DNA from: Pseudomonas putida
GTDB taxonomy: Bacteria; Pseudomonadota; Gammaproteobacteria; Pseudomonadales; Pseudomonadaceae
Direction: 5' to 3'
NCBI GenBank assembly: GCA_041071465.1
Contig: CP163498.1
Span: 1,578,001-1,642,000 of the forward strand
DNA: 64,000 nucleotides
The translations under genes and the position numbers were made by a program. How positions within the stretch are numbered: the stretch's first letter is position 1; the number at the start of each line of letters is the position of its first letter. Under the pieces are notes generated by a model that was not told where the DNA came from, searched no databases, and saw nothing but the letters and a program-made list of their open reading frames with translations. Of this stretch, positions 20,804 to 32,771 are shown piece by piece.

Positions 20804-21856
20804 TTACTGGTCCTTGGCGTCATCCATCTTCAACGTACCATCCTCGAAGATGTTCAGTTTCTGGCGCAGTTCGCGCGGCTGCATCGGTGCCTGTTCGGCC
20901 TCGCCACCCGTCCCCGATGCAGCTGGCGCGGCCGGTGCCGAAGCCCCTGGCGCAGCGTCATTGGCTGGCGGTGCGGCAGGCGGGGCGGCCGGTGCCTCCG
21001 GCGCTCCCTGCTCACCCTCGATGTTGCGCTGGGCCTTCTTGGTCAGCACGATGATGTCGATGCGGCGGTTGACCGGGTTGAACGGGTCCTTGCGGTCGAA
21101 CAGCGACGACGAGGCGTAGCCCACCACCCGCGCCACCTGGCCGTCCGGGTAACCACCGGCCACCAGCGCACGACGTGCGGCGTTGGCGCGGTTGGCCGAC
21201 AGCTCCCAGTTACCGAACTCGCCAGTGCCGGCATACGGCTTGGCATCGGTGTGGCCGCTGATGCTGATCTTGTTCGGCACCGCCTTGATGGTGTCGGCCA
21301 TGGCCAGCAGGATGTCTTCGAAGTACGGCTGCAGGCGCGCACTGCCAATGTCGAACATTGGCCGGTTCTCGGCGTCCATGATCTGGATACGCAGGCCGTC
21401 CTGGGTGATCTCGAACAGAATCTGGTCCTTGAACTTCTGCAACTGCGGGTTCTCTTCCACCTTGTTCTGCAGTTCTTGCAGCAGCAGTTCCAGGCGCTCA
21501 CGCTCCACCTGCTCGGCCATGGTCTCGACCTGGTCCTTGCTCAGTTGGGTGGTGGACTCTTGCGTCGGTTCGGCCTTCACTTCCGGGTTGATGGTCTTTT
21601 CCGGTGCCAGCTCAGGCGAGCCGCCCAGGTCGATGACGTAGGGCGTGCCGCTTTCCGAAAAGCCGATCGGGTCTTTGAAGTAGCCGGCAATAGCGATCTT
21701 CTGTTCTGGCGTGGCCGTGGACATCAGCCACAGCACCAGGAAGAACGCCATCATCGCCGTGGCGAAGTCGGCGAAGGCGATTTTCCAGGCGCCGCCGTGG
21801 TGGCCGCCGCCAAAGCGCTTGACGCGCTTGACGATAATGGGCTGGTTGTTTTCCAT
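20804..21856 (-). CDS. motB: Flagellar motor stator protein MotB
   Basis: Stator subunit that anchors the motor to peptidoglycan and carries the proton-binding Asp. The basic N-terminus (VKRVKRFGGGHHGGAWKIAF) leads to one membrane helix with Asp30 (FADFATAMMAFFLVLWLM), a plug and linker region, and an OmpA-like domain (ISGHTDAKPY, LSANRANAARRALVAGG, near residues 195-230). An Ala/Pro-rich tail (about residues 285-325) precedes the polar end. Length 350 residues. It follows motA after three bases and shares its promoter. Confidence 0.96.
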   Translation of the reverse strand: MENNQPIIVKRVKRFGGGHHGGAWKIAFADFATAMMAFFLVLWLMSTATPEQKIAIAGYFKDPIGFSESGTPYVIDLGGSPELAPEKTINPEVKAEPTQESTTQLSKDQVETMAEQVERERLELLLQELQNKVEENPQLQKFKDQILFEITQDGLRIQIMDAENRPMFDIGSARLQPYFEDILLAMADTIKAVPNKISISGHTDAKPYAGTGEFGNWELSANRANAARRALVAGGYPDGQVARVVGYASSSLFDRKDPFNPVNRRIDIIVLTKKAQRNIEGEQGAPEAPAAPPAAPPANDAAPGASAPAAPAASGTGGEAEQAPMQPRELRQKLNIFEDGTLKMDDAKDQ

Positions 21857-21859
21857 GAC

Positions 21860-22711
21860 TCAGCGACCGCGAACCGCTTGTTCCAGTTCGGCGAAGCTTG
21901 GGCGGTGCTTGGGGTACAGCACCTTGCGCCCGAACTCGACCGCCAACGAAGGCGGCATGCCCGAGGCAGAGGCCACCAGCGAAGCCTTGATCGATTCGTA
22001 CAAGTTCAGCTCTTCCTTGGCGTCGTGCTCCAGGCACTTGGCCAGCGGGCCGAAGAAGCCGTACGCCGCCAGAATACCGAAGAAGGTACCGACCAGCGCC
22101 GCACCCACGTGCATGCCGATGGCCGCCTGGTCACCTTCGCCCAGCGAGGCCATGGTCACCACGATACCCAGTACCGCCGCGACGATGCCGAAGCCCGGCA
22201 TGCCGTCGGCGATGCCGGTCACCGCGTGCGACGGGTGCTCCAGCTCTTCTTTCATGCTCAGCAGTTCCATGTCGAACAGGCCCTCGAGCTCGTGCGGGGC
22301 CATGTTGCCGGTAGACATGATGCGCAGGTAGTCGCAGACGAACGCAGTCATGCGTTCATCGGCCAGTACCGTCGGGTACTTGGCGAAAATCGGGCTGGCG
22401 GCGGCGTCCTCGATGTCGGCCTCGATGGCCATCATGCCTTCGCGACGGCTCTTGTTGAGGATCTCGTACACCAGGCCCAACACCTCCAGATAGAAGGCAT
22501 GGCTGAAGCGCGAGCCGAACATTTTCATCGACTTCTTGATGACGTGCATGGTCATGTGGCCAGGGTTGGCCTGCAGGAACGCACCAAAGGCCGCACCGCC
22601 AATGATCAGTACTTCGAACGGCTGGATCAGCGCTGCGATTTTGCCGTGGGAGAGCACGTAGCCGCCGAGCACGCTCGCGAATACGACGATGATGCCGATA
22701 ATTTTAGCCAT
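21860..22711 (-). CDS. motA: Flagellar motor stator protein MotA
   Basis: Four-helix stator subunit that turns proton flow into torque on FliG. Helix 1 (MAKIIGIIVVFASVLGGYVL) and helix 2 (LIIGGAAFGAFLQA) are at the N-terminus. A charged cytoplasmic loop includes SRREGMMAIEADIED near residue 95, the region that contacts FliG. The last two helices contain GIADGMPGFGIVAAVLGIVV with the conserved Pro, and AIGMHVGAALVGTFFGILAA. Length 283 residues. A sigma-28-like promoter lies about 65 bases upstream. Confidence 0.97.
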   Translation of the reverse strand: MAKIIGIIVVFASVLGGYVLSHGKIAALIQPFEVLIIGGAAFGAFLQANPGHMTMHVIKKSMKMFGSRFSHAFYLEVLGLVYEILNKSRREGMMAIEADIEDAAASPIFAKYPTVLADERMTAFVCDYLRIMSTGNMAPHELEGLFDMELLSMKEELEHPSHAVTGIADGMPGFGIVAAVLGIVVTMASLGEGDQAAIGMHVGAALVGTFFGILAAYGFFGPLAKCLEHDAKEELNLYESIKASLVASASGMPPSLAVEFGRKVLYPKHRPSFAELEQAVRGR

Positions 22712-22776
22712 AGGTTCAAAGCACTTGCTGTCGTGGTCAGGGGAAGAGACGGGAAGCTTTAAAACTCTTCTTCTAC

Positions 22777-22803
22777 TTATCGGCAGAACTGCGCCAGACT
22801 ATA
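22777..22803 (-). promoter_or_regulatory. Sigma-28 (FliA) promoter for motAB
   Basis: On the minus strand TATA, 15 bases, then a perfect GCCGATAA. The FliA consensus is TAAA-N15-GCCGATAA, so there is one mismatch in the -35. It lies 65 bases before the motA ATG. Confidence 0.75.
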
Positions 22804-22842
22804 GCCACTCAATGCGAAAAGCCAGTTCGGACTGATGTCAAA

Positions 22843-24378
22843 ATGCCAATTGAAACCAAGGTGCCCGCTCAGGCCCCGCGTACGTTAGAGGCCTGGGTAA
22901 AGCTGCTCGAGAGTGTTCGCATCCCCGTGCCGAAGCACAGCTACGACCGGGTCATGGCCGCCATAAACGATAGCCGCCGCTCGCTGCGCGATATCGCCGA
23001 ACTGATGCAGGACAGCCCGGCACTGGTGCTGTCGGTGATGCGCGAAGCCAATCACCCCACCAATGCCAGCCTGGCCGAGCCCGCCGAAAGCCTGGAAGTC
23101 GCACTCAACCGCCTGGGCCTGGAGCGCAGCGAACAGCTGCTCAGACGCCTGCCAGCGTTGCCTGTGGAAGAAATCCCGCCGGTACTGTGCCAGTTCCAGA
23201 TGATCAGCCAGCACGCCGCACAGCAGGCCAGTGGTCTGTTCGCCAGCCGCCTGGCACGGCTCTGGCAGGAAATTCACTGGGGCAGCCTGCTGTTCCTTTC
23301 GCCACTGTGGCCGCTGGCGCTGGCCTACCCCAAGTTGCTCGATATCTGGGAGTTGCGGGTAATCCACAAGGGGGAGGACGCAGCAGGGGTGGAGGAAGAA
23401 CTGTTTGGCGTGCGCATCATGGCGCTGTGCCAGACCATGGCCGAGTACTGGCGCCTGCCACAATGGGTCACCCAGGGTTACCGCCTGCTGCTGGAAGAAC
23501 GCGATCAACTGGCCCAGGTGCTGAACATCGCCCGCGACGAAGACCTGCTCAGCCAGCAGCACCGCCTGGACGCCGAGCCCGGCCTGCGGCGCTGGTTCAA
23601 CCAGCCGGCCAATACCGTGTTGCTGGCCAACAACCTGGCACTGGCAGCACAGGTCGGCTGGGACAACCCACACTTGCTGCGCTGGCAACTGCTGACTGCG
23701 TTGTACCTGCAGACCTCGCTGGAAGACGTGCAGCATCAGGTGCACCAGCAGGCCGCTGCCAGCGCCCGCCGCCACGCCCGACATGCCTTGTTCCATCCGG
23801 CAGAAGCGTTGATCTGGCCGTGGCACCAACGCCGCCCGCACCCGGACATGCTGGCCCCGCCACCGCCCAGCAGCGACGACCTGGCACGCTGGCGCACACT
23901 GTGCCAGGACCTGCTGGCCCAACCCAGCCCGTTCACCAACACCGTGCACCTGGCCACCCAGGCCCGCGAGGCCCTGCTGGCCTGCGGCATGCAACGCATC
24001 ATGCTGTTGAGCCTGGACAAGGCCAGTGACTACCTGCGCGTACAGCAGATTGCCGGCCTGCCCAAGGAAGCCGGGGCTTTGGCCCTGCAGGTGTCGCAGA
24101 ACAAGCTGCTGCAAAAGCTGATGAGCCAGGCTGGGCAACTGCGCATAACCCCGGAAAACCACAGCCAGTTTTCGGCCCTGCTGCCCGCCCCGCTGCGTGC
24201 CTTGTTCCGCAGCGAGCATGTACTGCTGCGCTCATTGGCGGTGAACGACCAGGTGCTGATGCTGCTGGTGGCCGACCAGGGCTGTCGGCCCTTGGCCGAT
24301 ATCAGCGTGCAAGCTGTCGGCAAGACCGCGCAATGCATCGAGCGCGCCCTGTCGGTGTTTGCCAACCGCAAGGGCTGA
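22843..24378 (+). CDS. HDOD-domain signalling protein, 511 aa
   Basis: Probable regulatory output protein. The N-terminal 260 residues have an HDOD-like helical domain (LLESVRIPVPKHSYDRVMAA, LRDIAELMQDSPALVLSVMR, then SLEVALNRLGLERSEQLLRR), related to HD phosphohydrolases but without metal-binding His-Asp pairs. A Pro-rich linker (HPDMLAPPPPSSDD, near residue 345) leads to a C-terminal part of about 150 residues that looks GAF-like (MQRIMLLSLDKASDYLRVQQ, VLLRSLAVNDQVLMLLVADQ). No signal peptide or membrane segment is seen. HDOD proteins often act in motility and c-di-GMP control, and the gene diverges from motA, but a direct link is inference. Confidence 0.85.
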   Translation: MPIETKVPAQAPRTLEAWVKLLESVRIPVPKHSYDRVMAAINDSRRSLRDIAELMQDSPALVLSVMREANHPTNASLAEPAESLEVALNRLGLERSEQLLRRLPALPVEEIPPVLCQFQMISQHAAQQASGLFASRLARLWQEIHWGSLLFLSPLWPLALAYPKLLDIWELRVIHKGEDAAGVEEELFGVRIMALCQTMAEYWRLPQWVTQGYRLLLEERDQLAQVLNIARDEDLLSQQHRLDAEPGLRRWFNQPANTVLLANNLALAAQVGWDNPHLLRWQLLTALYLQTSLEDVQHQVHQQAAASARRHARHALFHPAEALIWPWHQRRPHPDMLAPPPPSSDDLARWRTLCQDLLAQPSPFTNTVHLATQAREALLACGMQRIMLLSLDKASDYLRVQQIAGLPKEAGALALQVSQNKLLQKLMSQAGQLRITPENHSQFSALLPAPLRALFRSEHVLLRSLAVNDQVLMLLVADQGCRPLADISVQAVGKTAQCIERALSVFANRKG

Positions 24379-24422
24379 GCCTTGCGCTACAATCGCCCCT
24401 CTTTCCACACTGGAGACCGTGG

Positions 24423-25232
24423 ATGACTGACTTTTCCGGCCTGCCCCTGGTGATCGAAGCTGCAGACCTGCTGCCACGCCTGGATTCGCCGCAGCTGATC
24501 CTGGTCGACCTGAGCAGCGCCAACCGCTATGTCAGCGGGCATATCCCCGGCGCACGCTTTGTCGAAGGCAAGCGCACCCAGCTTGGCCAGCCACCCGCGC
24601 CCGGCCTGCTGCCGGCCCTGGGCGAACTGGAAAAACTGTTCAGCGAACTCGGCCATCGCGACGACGCCGTGTATGTGGTGTACGACGATGAAGGCGGCGG
24701 CTGGGCGGGGCGTTTCATCTGGCTGCTCGATGTGATCGGGCACAAGGGCTACCACTACCTCAATGGCGGTATCCAGGCCTGGCCGGCAGATACGCTGTCC
24801 ACTGAAGTGCCCGCCAGCGGCAACGCCCGGGTACGCCTGCGTATCGACAGCGCCCCCACGGCCACGCGCGAGTACCTGCAAAGCCGCCTGGGCGCCGATG
24901 ACCTGGTCATCTGGGACGCGCGCGGCCCGCAGGAATTCAGTGGCGAGAAAGTGCTGGCAGCCAAGGGCGGCCACATCCCCGGTGCGATCAACTTCGAGTG
25001 GACCGCCGGCATGGACCTCAACGACCACCTGCGCATTCGCCAGGACATCGCCGACGTCCTGCTGGAGCTGGGCATCACACCGGACAAGGAAGTGATCACC
25101 CATTGCCAGACCCACCGCCGCTCCGGCTTCACTTATCTGGTGGCCAAGGCCCTCGGCTACCCACGCGTCAAGGCTTACGCCGGCTCGTGGAGCGAATGGG
25201 GCAACCACCCGGACACGCCTGTAGAAGTTTAA
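24423..25232 (+). CDS. rhdA: Thiosulfate sulfurtransferase (rhodanese RhdA)
   Basis: Moves sulfane sulfur from thiosulfate to cyanide or other acceptors, in the cytoplasm. Two rhodanese domains: the N-terminal one (about residues 5-130, LVDLSSANRYVSGHIPGA) has no active-site Cys, and the C-terminal one has the active loop HCQTHRRSG with the catalytic Cys near residue 228. The CQTHxR loop is the type known for RhdA of Azotobacter and P. aeruginosa, and the gene order HDOD-rhdA-psd is the same as in P. aeruginosa. Length 269 residues; psd starts nine bases after the stop. Confidence 0.93.
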   Translation: MTDFSGLPLVIEAADLLPRLDSPQLILVDLSSANRYVSGHIPGARFVEGKRTQLGQPPAPGLLPALGELEKLFSELGHRDDAVYVVYDDEGGGWAGRFIWLLDVIGHKGYHYLNGGIQAWPADTLSTEVPASGNARVRLRIDSAPTATREYLQSRLGADDLVIWDARGPQEFSGEKVLAAKGGHIPGAINFEWTAGMDLNDHLRIRQDIADVLLELGITPDKEVITHCQTHRRSGFTYLVAKALGYPRVKAYAGSWSEWGNHPDTPVEV

Positions 25233-25241
25233 GGAACCTGC

Positions 25242-26105
25242 ATGAAATCCCGTTTGTTCATCATCAGCCAGTACCTGCTGCCGCACCACCTGCTGTCGCG
25301 ACTGGCCGGCTGCGTCGCCGAGTGCCGCGCACGCTGGTTCAAAAATGCCTTCACTGCCTGGTTCGCCAAGCGCTATCAGGTCAACATGAGCGAAGCGCTG
25401 GTCGAAGACCTGAGCGCGTACGAGCATTTCAACGCGTTCTTCACCCGCGCCCTGAAGCCAGGCGCCCGCCCGCTGGACGAAACCCCGGGCGCCATCCTGT
25501 GCCCGGCCGACGGTGCTGTCAGCCAGCTCGGCCCGATCGAGCACGGCCGCATCTTCCAGGCCAAAGGCCACGGTTTCAGCGCGCAAGAGCTGCTGGGCGG
25601 TGACCCGGCCATGGCCGCGCCGTTCATGGGCGGCGAGTTCGCCACCATTTACCTGTCGCCCAAGGACTACCACCGCGTGCACATGCCGCTGGCCGGCACC
25701 CTGCGTGAAATGGTCTATGTGCCGGGCCGCCTGTTCTCGGTCAACCAGACCACCGCAGAGAACGTTCCCGAGCTGTTCGCTCGCAACGAGCGTGTGGTCT
25801 GCCTGTTCGATACCGAACGTGGGCCAATGGCTGTGGTGCTGGTTGGCGCGATGATCGTTGCCTCGATCGAAACCGTATGGGCCGGGCTGGTCACGCCGCC
25901 AAAGCGTGAGCTGAAAACCTTCCGTTACGACGAAGCCAGCCGCGCGCCGATCCATCTGGAAAAGGGCGCCGAGCTGGGCCGCTTCAAGCTGGGCTCGACC
26001 GCCATCGTGCTGTTCGGGCCGGAGCAGGTGAAGTGGGCTGAAAGCCTGGGTGCTGGTTCTGCAGTGCGCATGGGGCAACTGCTGGCAGAGCCTGCACAGG
26101 CTTGA
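25242..26105 (+). CDS. psd: Phosphatidylserine decarboxylase
   Basis: Makes phosphatidylethanolamine from phosphatidylserine at the inner membrane. The proenzyme cleaves itself at the LGST motif near residue 252 ([12 protein letters not shown]) to create the pyruvoyl group on Ser. Other family blocks are [27 protein letters not shown] with the catalytic Asp, [20 protein letters not shown] and [11 protein letters not shown]. Length 287 residues is normal for the gamma-proteobacterial type I enzyme. GGAAC precedes the ATG. Cotranscribed with rhdA. Confidence 0.97.
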   Translation: MKSRLFIISQYLLPHHLLSRLAGCVAECRARWFKNAFTAWFAKRYQVNMSEALVEDLSAYEHFNAFFTRALKPGARPLDETPGAILCPADGAVSQLGPIEHGRIFQAKGHGFSAQELLGGDPAMAAPFMGGEFATIYLSPKDYHRVHMPLAGTLREMVYVPGRLFSVNQTTAENVPELFARNERVVCLFDTERGPMAVVLVGAMIVASIETVWAGLVTPPKRELKTFRYDEASRAPIHLEKGAELGRFKLGSTAIVLFGPEQVKWAESLGAGSAVRMGQLLAEPAQA

Positions 26106-26147
26106 CTGCGGTTTTTGCTTTGAAGTGGCTGGCGCGGTTTATTTAGC

Positions 26148-26193
26148 GCCTGTGAGATCGAGCGCCACCCGCGCGGCGCTCGATCTCACAGGC
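26148..26193. repeat. Long perfect inverted repeat between psd and serB
   Basis: Arms of 19 bases match perfectly (GCCTGTGAGATCGAGCGCC and its complement), with an 8-base loop. It lies between the convergent stops of psd and serB and probably acts as a bidirectional terminator or mRNA end stabiliser. The CCTGTGAGA tip resembles the tip of the P. putida-type repeats at 40.6 and 44.5 kb. Confidence 0.85.
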
Positions 26194-26213
26194 ACTGAAG
26201 ATACAACGACAAA

Positions 26214-27428
26214 CTAGCCGCGCGCGTCGCGGTCGCGTAGGCCCAGCAGGTACAGCACGCCATCCAGCCCCAGGGTAGAAATAGCCTGCTTGGCCGATTG
26301 GCGCACCAGCGGCTTGGCACGGAACGCGACACCCAGCCCAGCCAGCGACAGCATCGGCAGGTCGTTGGCACCATCCCCCACGGCAATGGTCTGCTCCAGC
26401 TGCAAGCCTTCTTCGTTGGCCAGCTTTTGCAACAGCTCGGCTTTGCGCTGGGCGTCGACGATCGGCTCTACCGCCACCCCGGTCACCTTGCCATCGACCA
26501 CTTCCAGCTCGTTGGCGAACACATAGTCGATACCCAGGCGCGCCTGCACCTGGCGGGCGAAGTAGGTAAAGCCACCGGACAGGATCGCAGTCTTGTAACC
26601 CAGGCGCTTGAGCTCGGCGAACAGGTTTTCGGCACCCTCGGTCAGGCGCAGCGAGGCACCGATTTCGTCCAGCACCCCCACATCCAGGCCCTTGAGCAGC
26701 GCCATGCGCTCCTTGAAACTGGCGCGGAAATCCAGCTCCCCGCGCATGGCACGCTCGGTGATCGCCGCGACCTGCTCGCCCACACCGGCCGCCTTGGCCA
26801 GCTCGTCGATGACTTCAGCCTCAATCAGCGTGGAATCCATGTCGAACACGGCCAGGCGGCGGTTGCGGCGGAACAGGTCGTCTTTCTGGAAGGCGATGTC
26901 GATGCTCAGCGCTTCAGCCAAGGCAAAGAAATCGGCACGCAGGGCCTGGGCATCGCTCGGTACGCCGCGCACGGAAATCTCGACGGCTGCCTTGCCCTTG
27001 TCGGTTTCGGCATCCAGCGCCACACGGGCCGACAGGCGCTCGATGCGCTCGATGGTCAGGCCGTACTGGCTGATCACCGCACTCACCCGCTGCAACTGCT
27101 CGGGGGTGATCTTGCGGCTGAGCAGCGTAACGATGTGGCGCGCTTCGCCATGGCCATCGGCCCAGTGCTGGTAATCCGCCTCGGAAATCGGGGTGTAGCG
27201 GGCCTGCAGGTTCAGCTCGTGGGCCTTGGCCTGCACGCTTTGCAGCAGGGCAGTCGCCACTTCGTTGTCCGGGATATCGACCAGGATGCCAAACGACAAG
27301 GTGCCGTGCATGACCGCCAGGCCGATGTCGAGGATACTCACACCGCCCTGCAGCAGGACGCCGGTGATAGCCGCAGTGAGACCGGGACGGTCCTCACCGG
27401 TGATGTTGATCAGGACGATTTCGCGCAC
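26214..27428 (-). CDS. serB: Phosphoserine phosphatase SerB
   Basis: Last step of serine synthesis. The N-terminal half has ACT-like regulatory domains (EIVLINITGEDRPGLTAAIT, residues 2-75, and a second near 95-170). The HAD phosphatase domain has motif I FDMDSTLIEAEVIDELA near residue 194, the SGGFT motif II region and GDGANDLPMLSLAG motif IV near residue 350. I start at the GTG at 27428 (VREIVLIN), seven bases after GGAG, giving 404 residues as in other pseudomonads; the frame extends 11 codons further to an ATG without a good site. Divergent from the HAMP protein gene. Confidence 0.96.
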   Translation of the reverse strand: MREIVLINITGEDRPGLTAAITGVLLQGGVSILDIGLAVMHGTLSFGILVDIPDNEVATALLQSVQAKAHELNLQARYTPISEADYQHWADGHGEARHIVTLLSRKITPEQLQRVSAVISQYGLTIERIERLSARVALDAETDKGKAAVEISVRGVPSDAQALRADFFALAEALSIDIAFQKDDLFRRNRRLAVFDMDSTLIEAEVIDELAKAAGVGEQVAAITERAMRGELDFRASFKERMALLKGLDVGVLDEIGASLRLTEGAENLFAELKRLGYKTAILSGGFTYFARQVQARLGIDYVFANELEVVDGKVTGVAVEPIVDAQRKAELLQKLANEEGLQLEQTIAVGDGANDLPMLSLAGLGVAFRAKPLVRQSAKQAISTLGLDGVLYLLGLRDRDARG

Positions 27429-27562
27429 AACCTGGCTCCGACTTCGATGAAAAATGCGCATTCTACCGATTTTCCATGACCATCGGGCGCCAACGATACT
27501 TTGCCGACAAAACCCGGCTCGCTATACTCCCCCCACTTTCATGCCATTAAGAGCCGAGCTCA

Positions 27563-29022
27563 GTGAACCGGCCCACGCCAGTCAAACCAGATAACTTCTT
27601 CCTGATGATCTATCGTGCCCTGAGTCAACGTCGCGTGCCGCTGGCACTGCGCATCGCCTGCACCAACATCTTCCTGGTGGCGCTGGCGCTGGTGATCTAC
27701 GCCTGCGTGATGGGCCTGCAGTTCAAGCAGGCCATGCATGAGCAGGCCGATGCCCTGGGGCAGAGCCTGACCACCCAGACTGCCACGTCGGCAACCGAGC
27801 TGCTGGTGTCGAACGACATCCTCAGCCTCAATGTGCTGCTCGGCAACCTGGTGAAAAACCCGCTGGTGGCCCATGCGGCGATCTACAGCGTGGACAACCG
27901 TATCCTCGCCGAAGCTGGCCAGCGCCCGCGCAACAGCCTGTTGGGCGAAGCCGAAGGCCTGTACCAGACCAAGATCACCTTCCAGGACGTGACAGCCGGG
28001 CAGTTGCGCATCAGCCTGGACATGAGCCAGTTCCAGCAGCCGATGTTGATCAGCCTGCAGAGCATGGGCATTCTGGCCGCGATTCTGCTGGCCCTGGCCT
28101 TGGCCCTGAGCTTGCGTCAAGGCCGCTACATCACCCTGCCGCTGCTGCAACTGCGGGTATGGCTGCGCGACCCACAGCCCTATACCCCGGCCACCGACCG
28201 CCAGGACGAGATTGGCGACATCGCCCGCCAGCTGCATGCACGCCTGGCTCCACCGCCGCCGCCAGAACCAGAGCTCGAGGAAGACGACGACGAGTCGTTT
28301 GACGACCTGCACGAAGCTGCCCCCCCGCCAAGGCCGCGCCGCGCGCCAAGGTTGTCGCCGTGGAAGACGAGCATGACGACGAAGCCTTCGCCGGCCTGCT
28401 GGACGACGACCCTGCGCCCAAAGCCGCCGCGCTGGTCGAGTCCGATGAGCCGCAGTACAGCGCCGTACTGGCCGTGCAGCTGGGCTCGCAGGAGCAACTG
28501 CGCCGCCTGCCACGCACACGCCTGACCGAGCTGACCGAGCGCTACCGCGACTGCCTGGAGCACGCGGCCTCACTCTACGACGGCGAAACCCACACGCTCG
28601 ACGATGGCAGCACCCTGGTGCTGTTCCACAGCCGCGAGTGTGGCGAAGACTATCTGACCAACGCCATTTGTTGCGGCGAGCTGTTGCGCGCCCTGGGCCA
28701 TGCTCTGCAGATCGAAGTGGCCGACAGCGGCATCACCTTGCAGCTGCAACTGGGCCTGGTGCTGGGCAACGACCTGCATGGGCTGGAACTGGTTGATCTG
28801 CTGATGGCCGAGAAGGTTCAGGATGCTTTGGCACTGTCGCAGCACAGCCGCAACCTGTTGTTGGTGGAGCGGCAGATCAGCGATGACGCGCTGATTCGTC
28901 AGCGCGCCCGCATTCGTCCGATTGCCAGCCCAGAAGGCGCCTGCTGCGTAGAGCGCCTGATGGAGCCCTACCCGTCGATGCTGGAACGGCAGCTGGCGCG
29001 GATGCACGAGCGCAGGGCCTGA
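27563..29022 (+). pseudogene. HAMP-type membrane protein with cyclase-like C-terminus, split by a one-base deletion
   Basis: Conserved Pseudomonas protein next to serB, function unknown. The first frame codes TM1 (about residues 31-50), a periplasmic sensor-like region, TM2 (about 165-185) and a HAMP-like stretch (RQDEIGDIARQLHARL), then an acidic linker. At 28320-28326 a run of seven C shifts the frame; adding one C restores AKAAPRAKVVAVEDEHDD and a C-terminal domain of about 190 residues (YSAVLAVQLGSQEQL, LTERYRDCLEHAASLYDGET, TLDDGSTLVLFHS). That domain looks like a class III cyclase fold without the metal-binding Asp pair. The restored protein would have about 486 residues. The two halves are separately readable to 28525 and from 28360. 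Confidence 0.8.
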
Positions 29023-29052
29023 CAGCTATGGAAGCGGCCTCTCTGTAGAGGC

Positions 29053-29083
29053 AAAAAAAAGCCCGCATGATCGCGGGCTTTTT
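29053..29083. terminator. Bidirectional terminator
   Basis: AAGCCCGC, 6-base loop, GCGGGCTT, with eight A residues before it and five T residues after it. It lies between the convergent HAMP-protein and lipoprotein genes and can work on both strands. Confidence 0.92.
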
Positions 29084-29100
29084 CGTACCTGGCAGTTCGA

Positions 29101-29814
29101 TCAGAACCGATAAACTTCCATATCGGTACGAATCGGGGAGGCCATCGGGATCTTGGATTTCTCCGGTGCCTTCTTCACCTGTACCGGCGCAGCGGGCTTT
29201 TTAGGCGACTCTTCGGCAATCGCCGGCTGGTTGGCCAGCGGCTTCAGCGCTGTGCTCAGCTGTTCGGCCAGCTTCTGCAGCAGTTGGCCCTGAGCCTGAA
29301 CCTGCGACGATTCACTGCCCTCGTGCGGCTGTTCGAGGTGAACGATACGGTTGTCACGCACATGGCCACGGCGGTCGAGCAGACGCCACTGGGCATCCAG
29401 TATGGCCGGCTGATCCTTGCCCGAGTCCAGGCGAGTGATCGACAACAACACCTGCACGTCCGGGCTGAAGCCCGTGGTCGCCGGTGCCAGCACAACGCGT
29501 TGGCTGTCCAGACGCCAGGCCAGTTGGCGCACCAGCAGTTGGTCGATATCCGACGAAAGGCTGCCAGCCCAACGGCCGTCGGTCGCCGCACTCAGGCTGC
29601 CATCGGCTTGACGCTGCAGAAAGGTTTCACGCTGCAGGTAATCGGCCACCGATACCGGGCCGAGCACCACGGCCATGCCCGCACTCTGCGAAGGCTGGCC
29701 AGGATCACCACTGTCGAGCTGGTACAGGGCAACCGGCTGATGCATGGTGCACCCGCCAAGGCCCAGCAGGCCAGTCATCAACAGCGCAAATGGAAGGCGC
29801 AGAAATTTCATCAT
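29101..29814 (-). CDS. PqiC-like ABC-transport auxiliary lipoprotein
   Basis: Probable outer-membrane lipoprotein of the PqiC/YmbA (DUF330) family, which works with MCE-type lipid transport systems. The signal peptide MMKFLRLPFALLMTGLLGLG ends in lipobox LGGC, so mature Cys is near residue 22. The folded part has the family start LYQLDSGDP, VVLGPVSVADYLQRE, WAGSLSSDIDQLLVRQLAWR and a C-terminal Lys/Pro-rich tail (about residues 200-225). Two adjacent ATG codons (29814 and 29811) are possible starts. No MCE gene lies nearby; the gene follows parC after about 170 bases. Confidence 0.8.
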   Translation of the reverse strand: MMKFLRLPFALLMTGLLGLGGCTMHQPVALYQLDSGDPGQPSQSAGMAVVLGPVSVADYLQRETFLQRQADGSLSAATDGRWAGSLSSDIDQLLVRQLAWRLDSQRVVLAPATTGFSPDVQVLLSITRLDSGKDQPAILDAQWRLLDRRGHVRDNRIVHLEQPHEGSESSQVQAQGQLLQKLAEQLSTALKPLANQPAIAEESPKKPAAPVQVKKAPEKSKIPMASPIRTDMEVYRF

Positions 29815-29983
29815 CCCATCCAGGCGGCCGCCACAAGGCACACCGCAGTGATACATGTAGATTCAAACGGGCACACGACTACGTCGGCACCGCAAGGGCC
29901 ATATCATCCGCGAAATAACCGTCCGACTCCAGCATTTCTGCCCGGAACGGCGCTGAAATTGCCGTTCCAGACATTTCTGGTCG

Positions 29984-32771
<2,788 letters not shown>

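Noticed and set aside
20720..22762. 680-codon plus-strand open frame opposite motAB
   Set aside because: Shadow of motA and motB; runs through their whole length and has no recognisable domain.
24387..26078. 563-codon minus-strand frame opposite rhdA and psd
   Set aside because: Shadow frame spanning two genes with clear active-site motifs on the plus strand.
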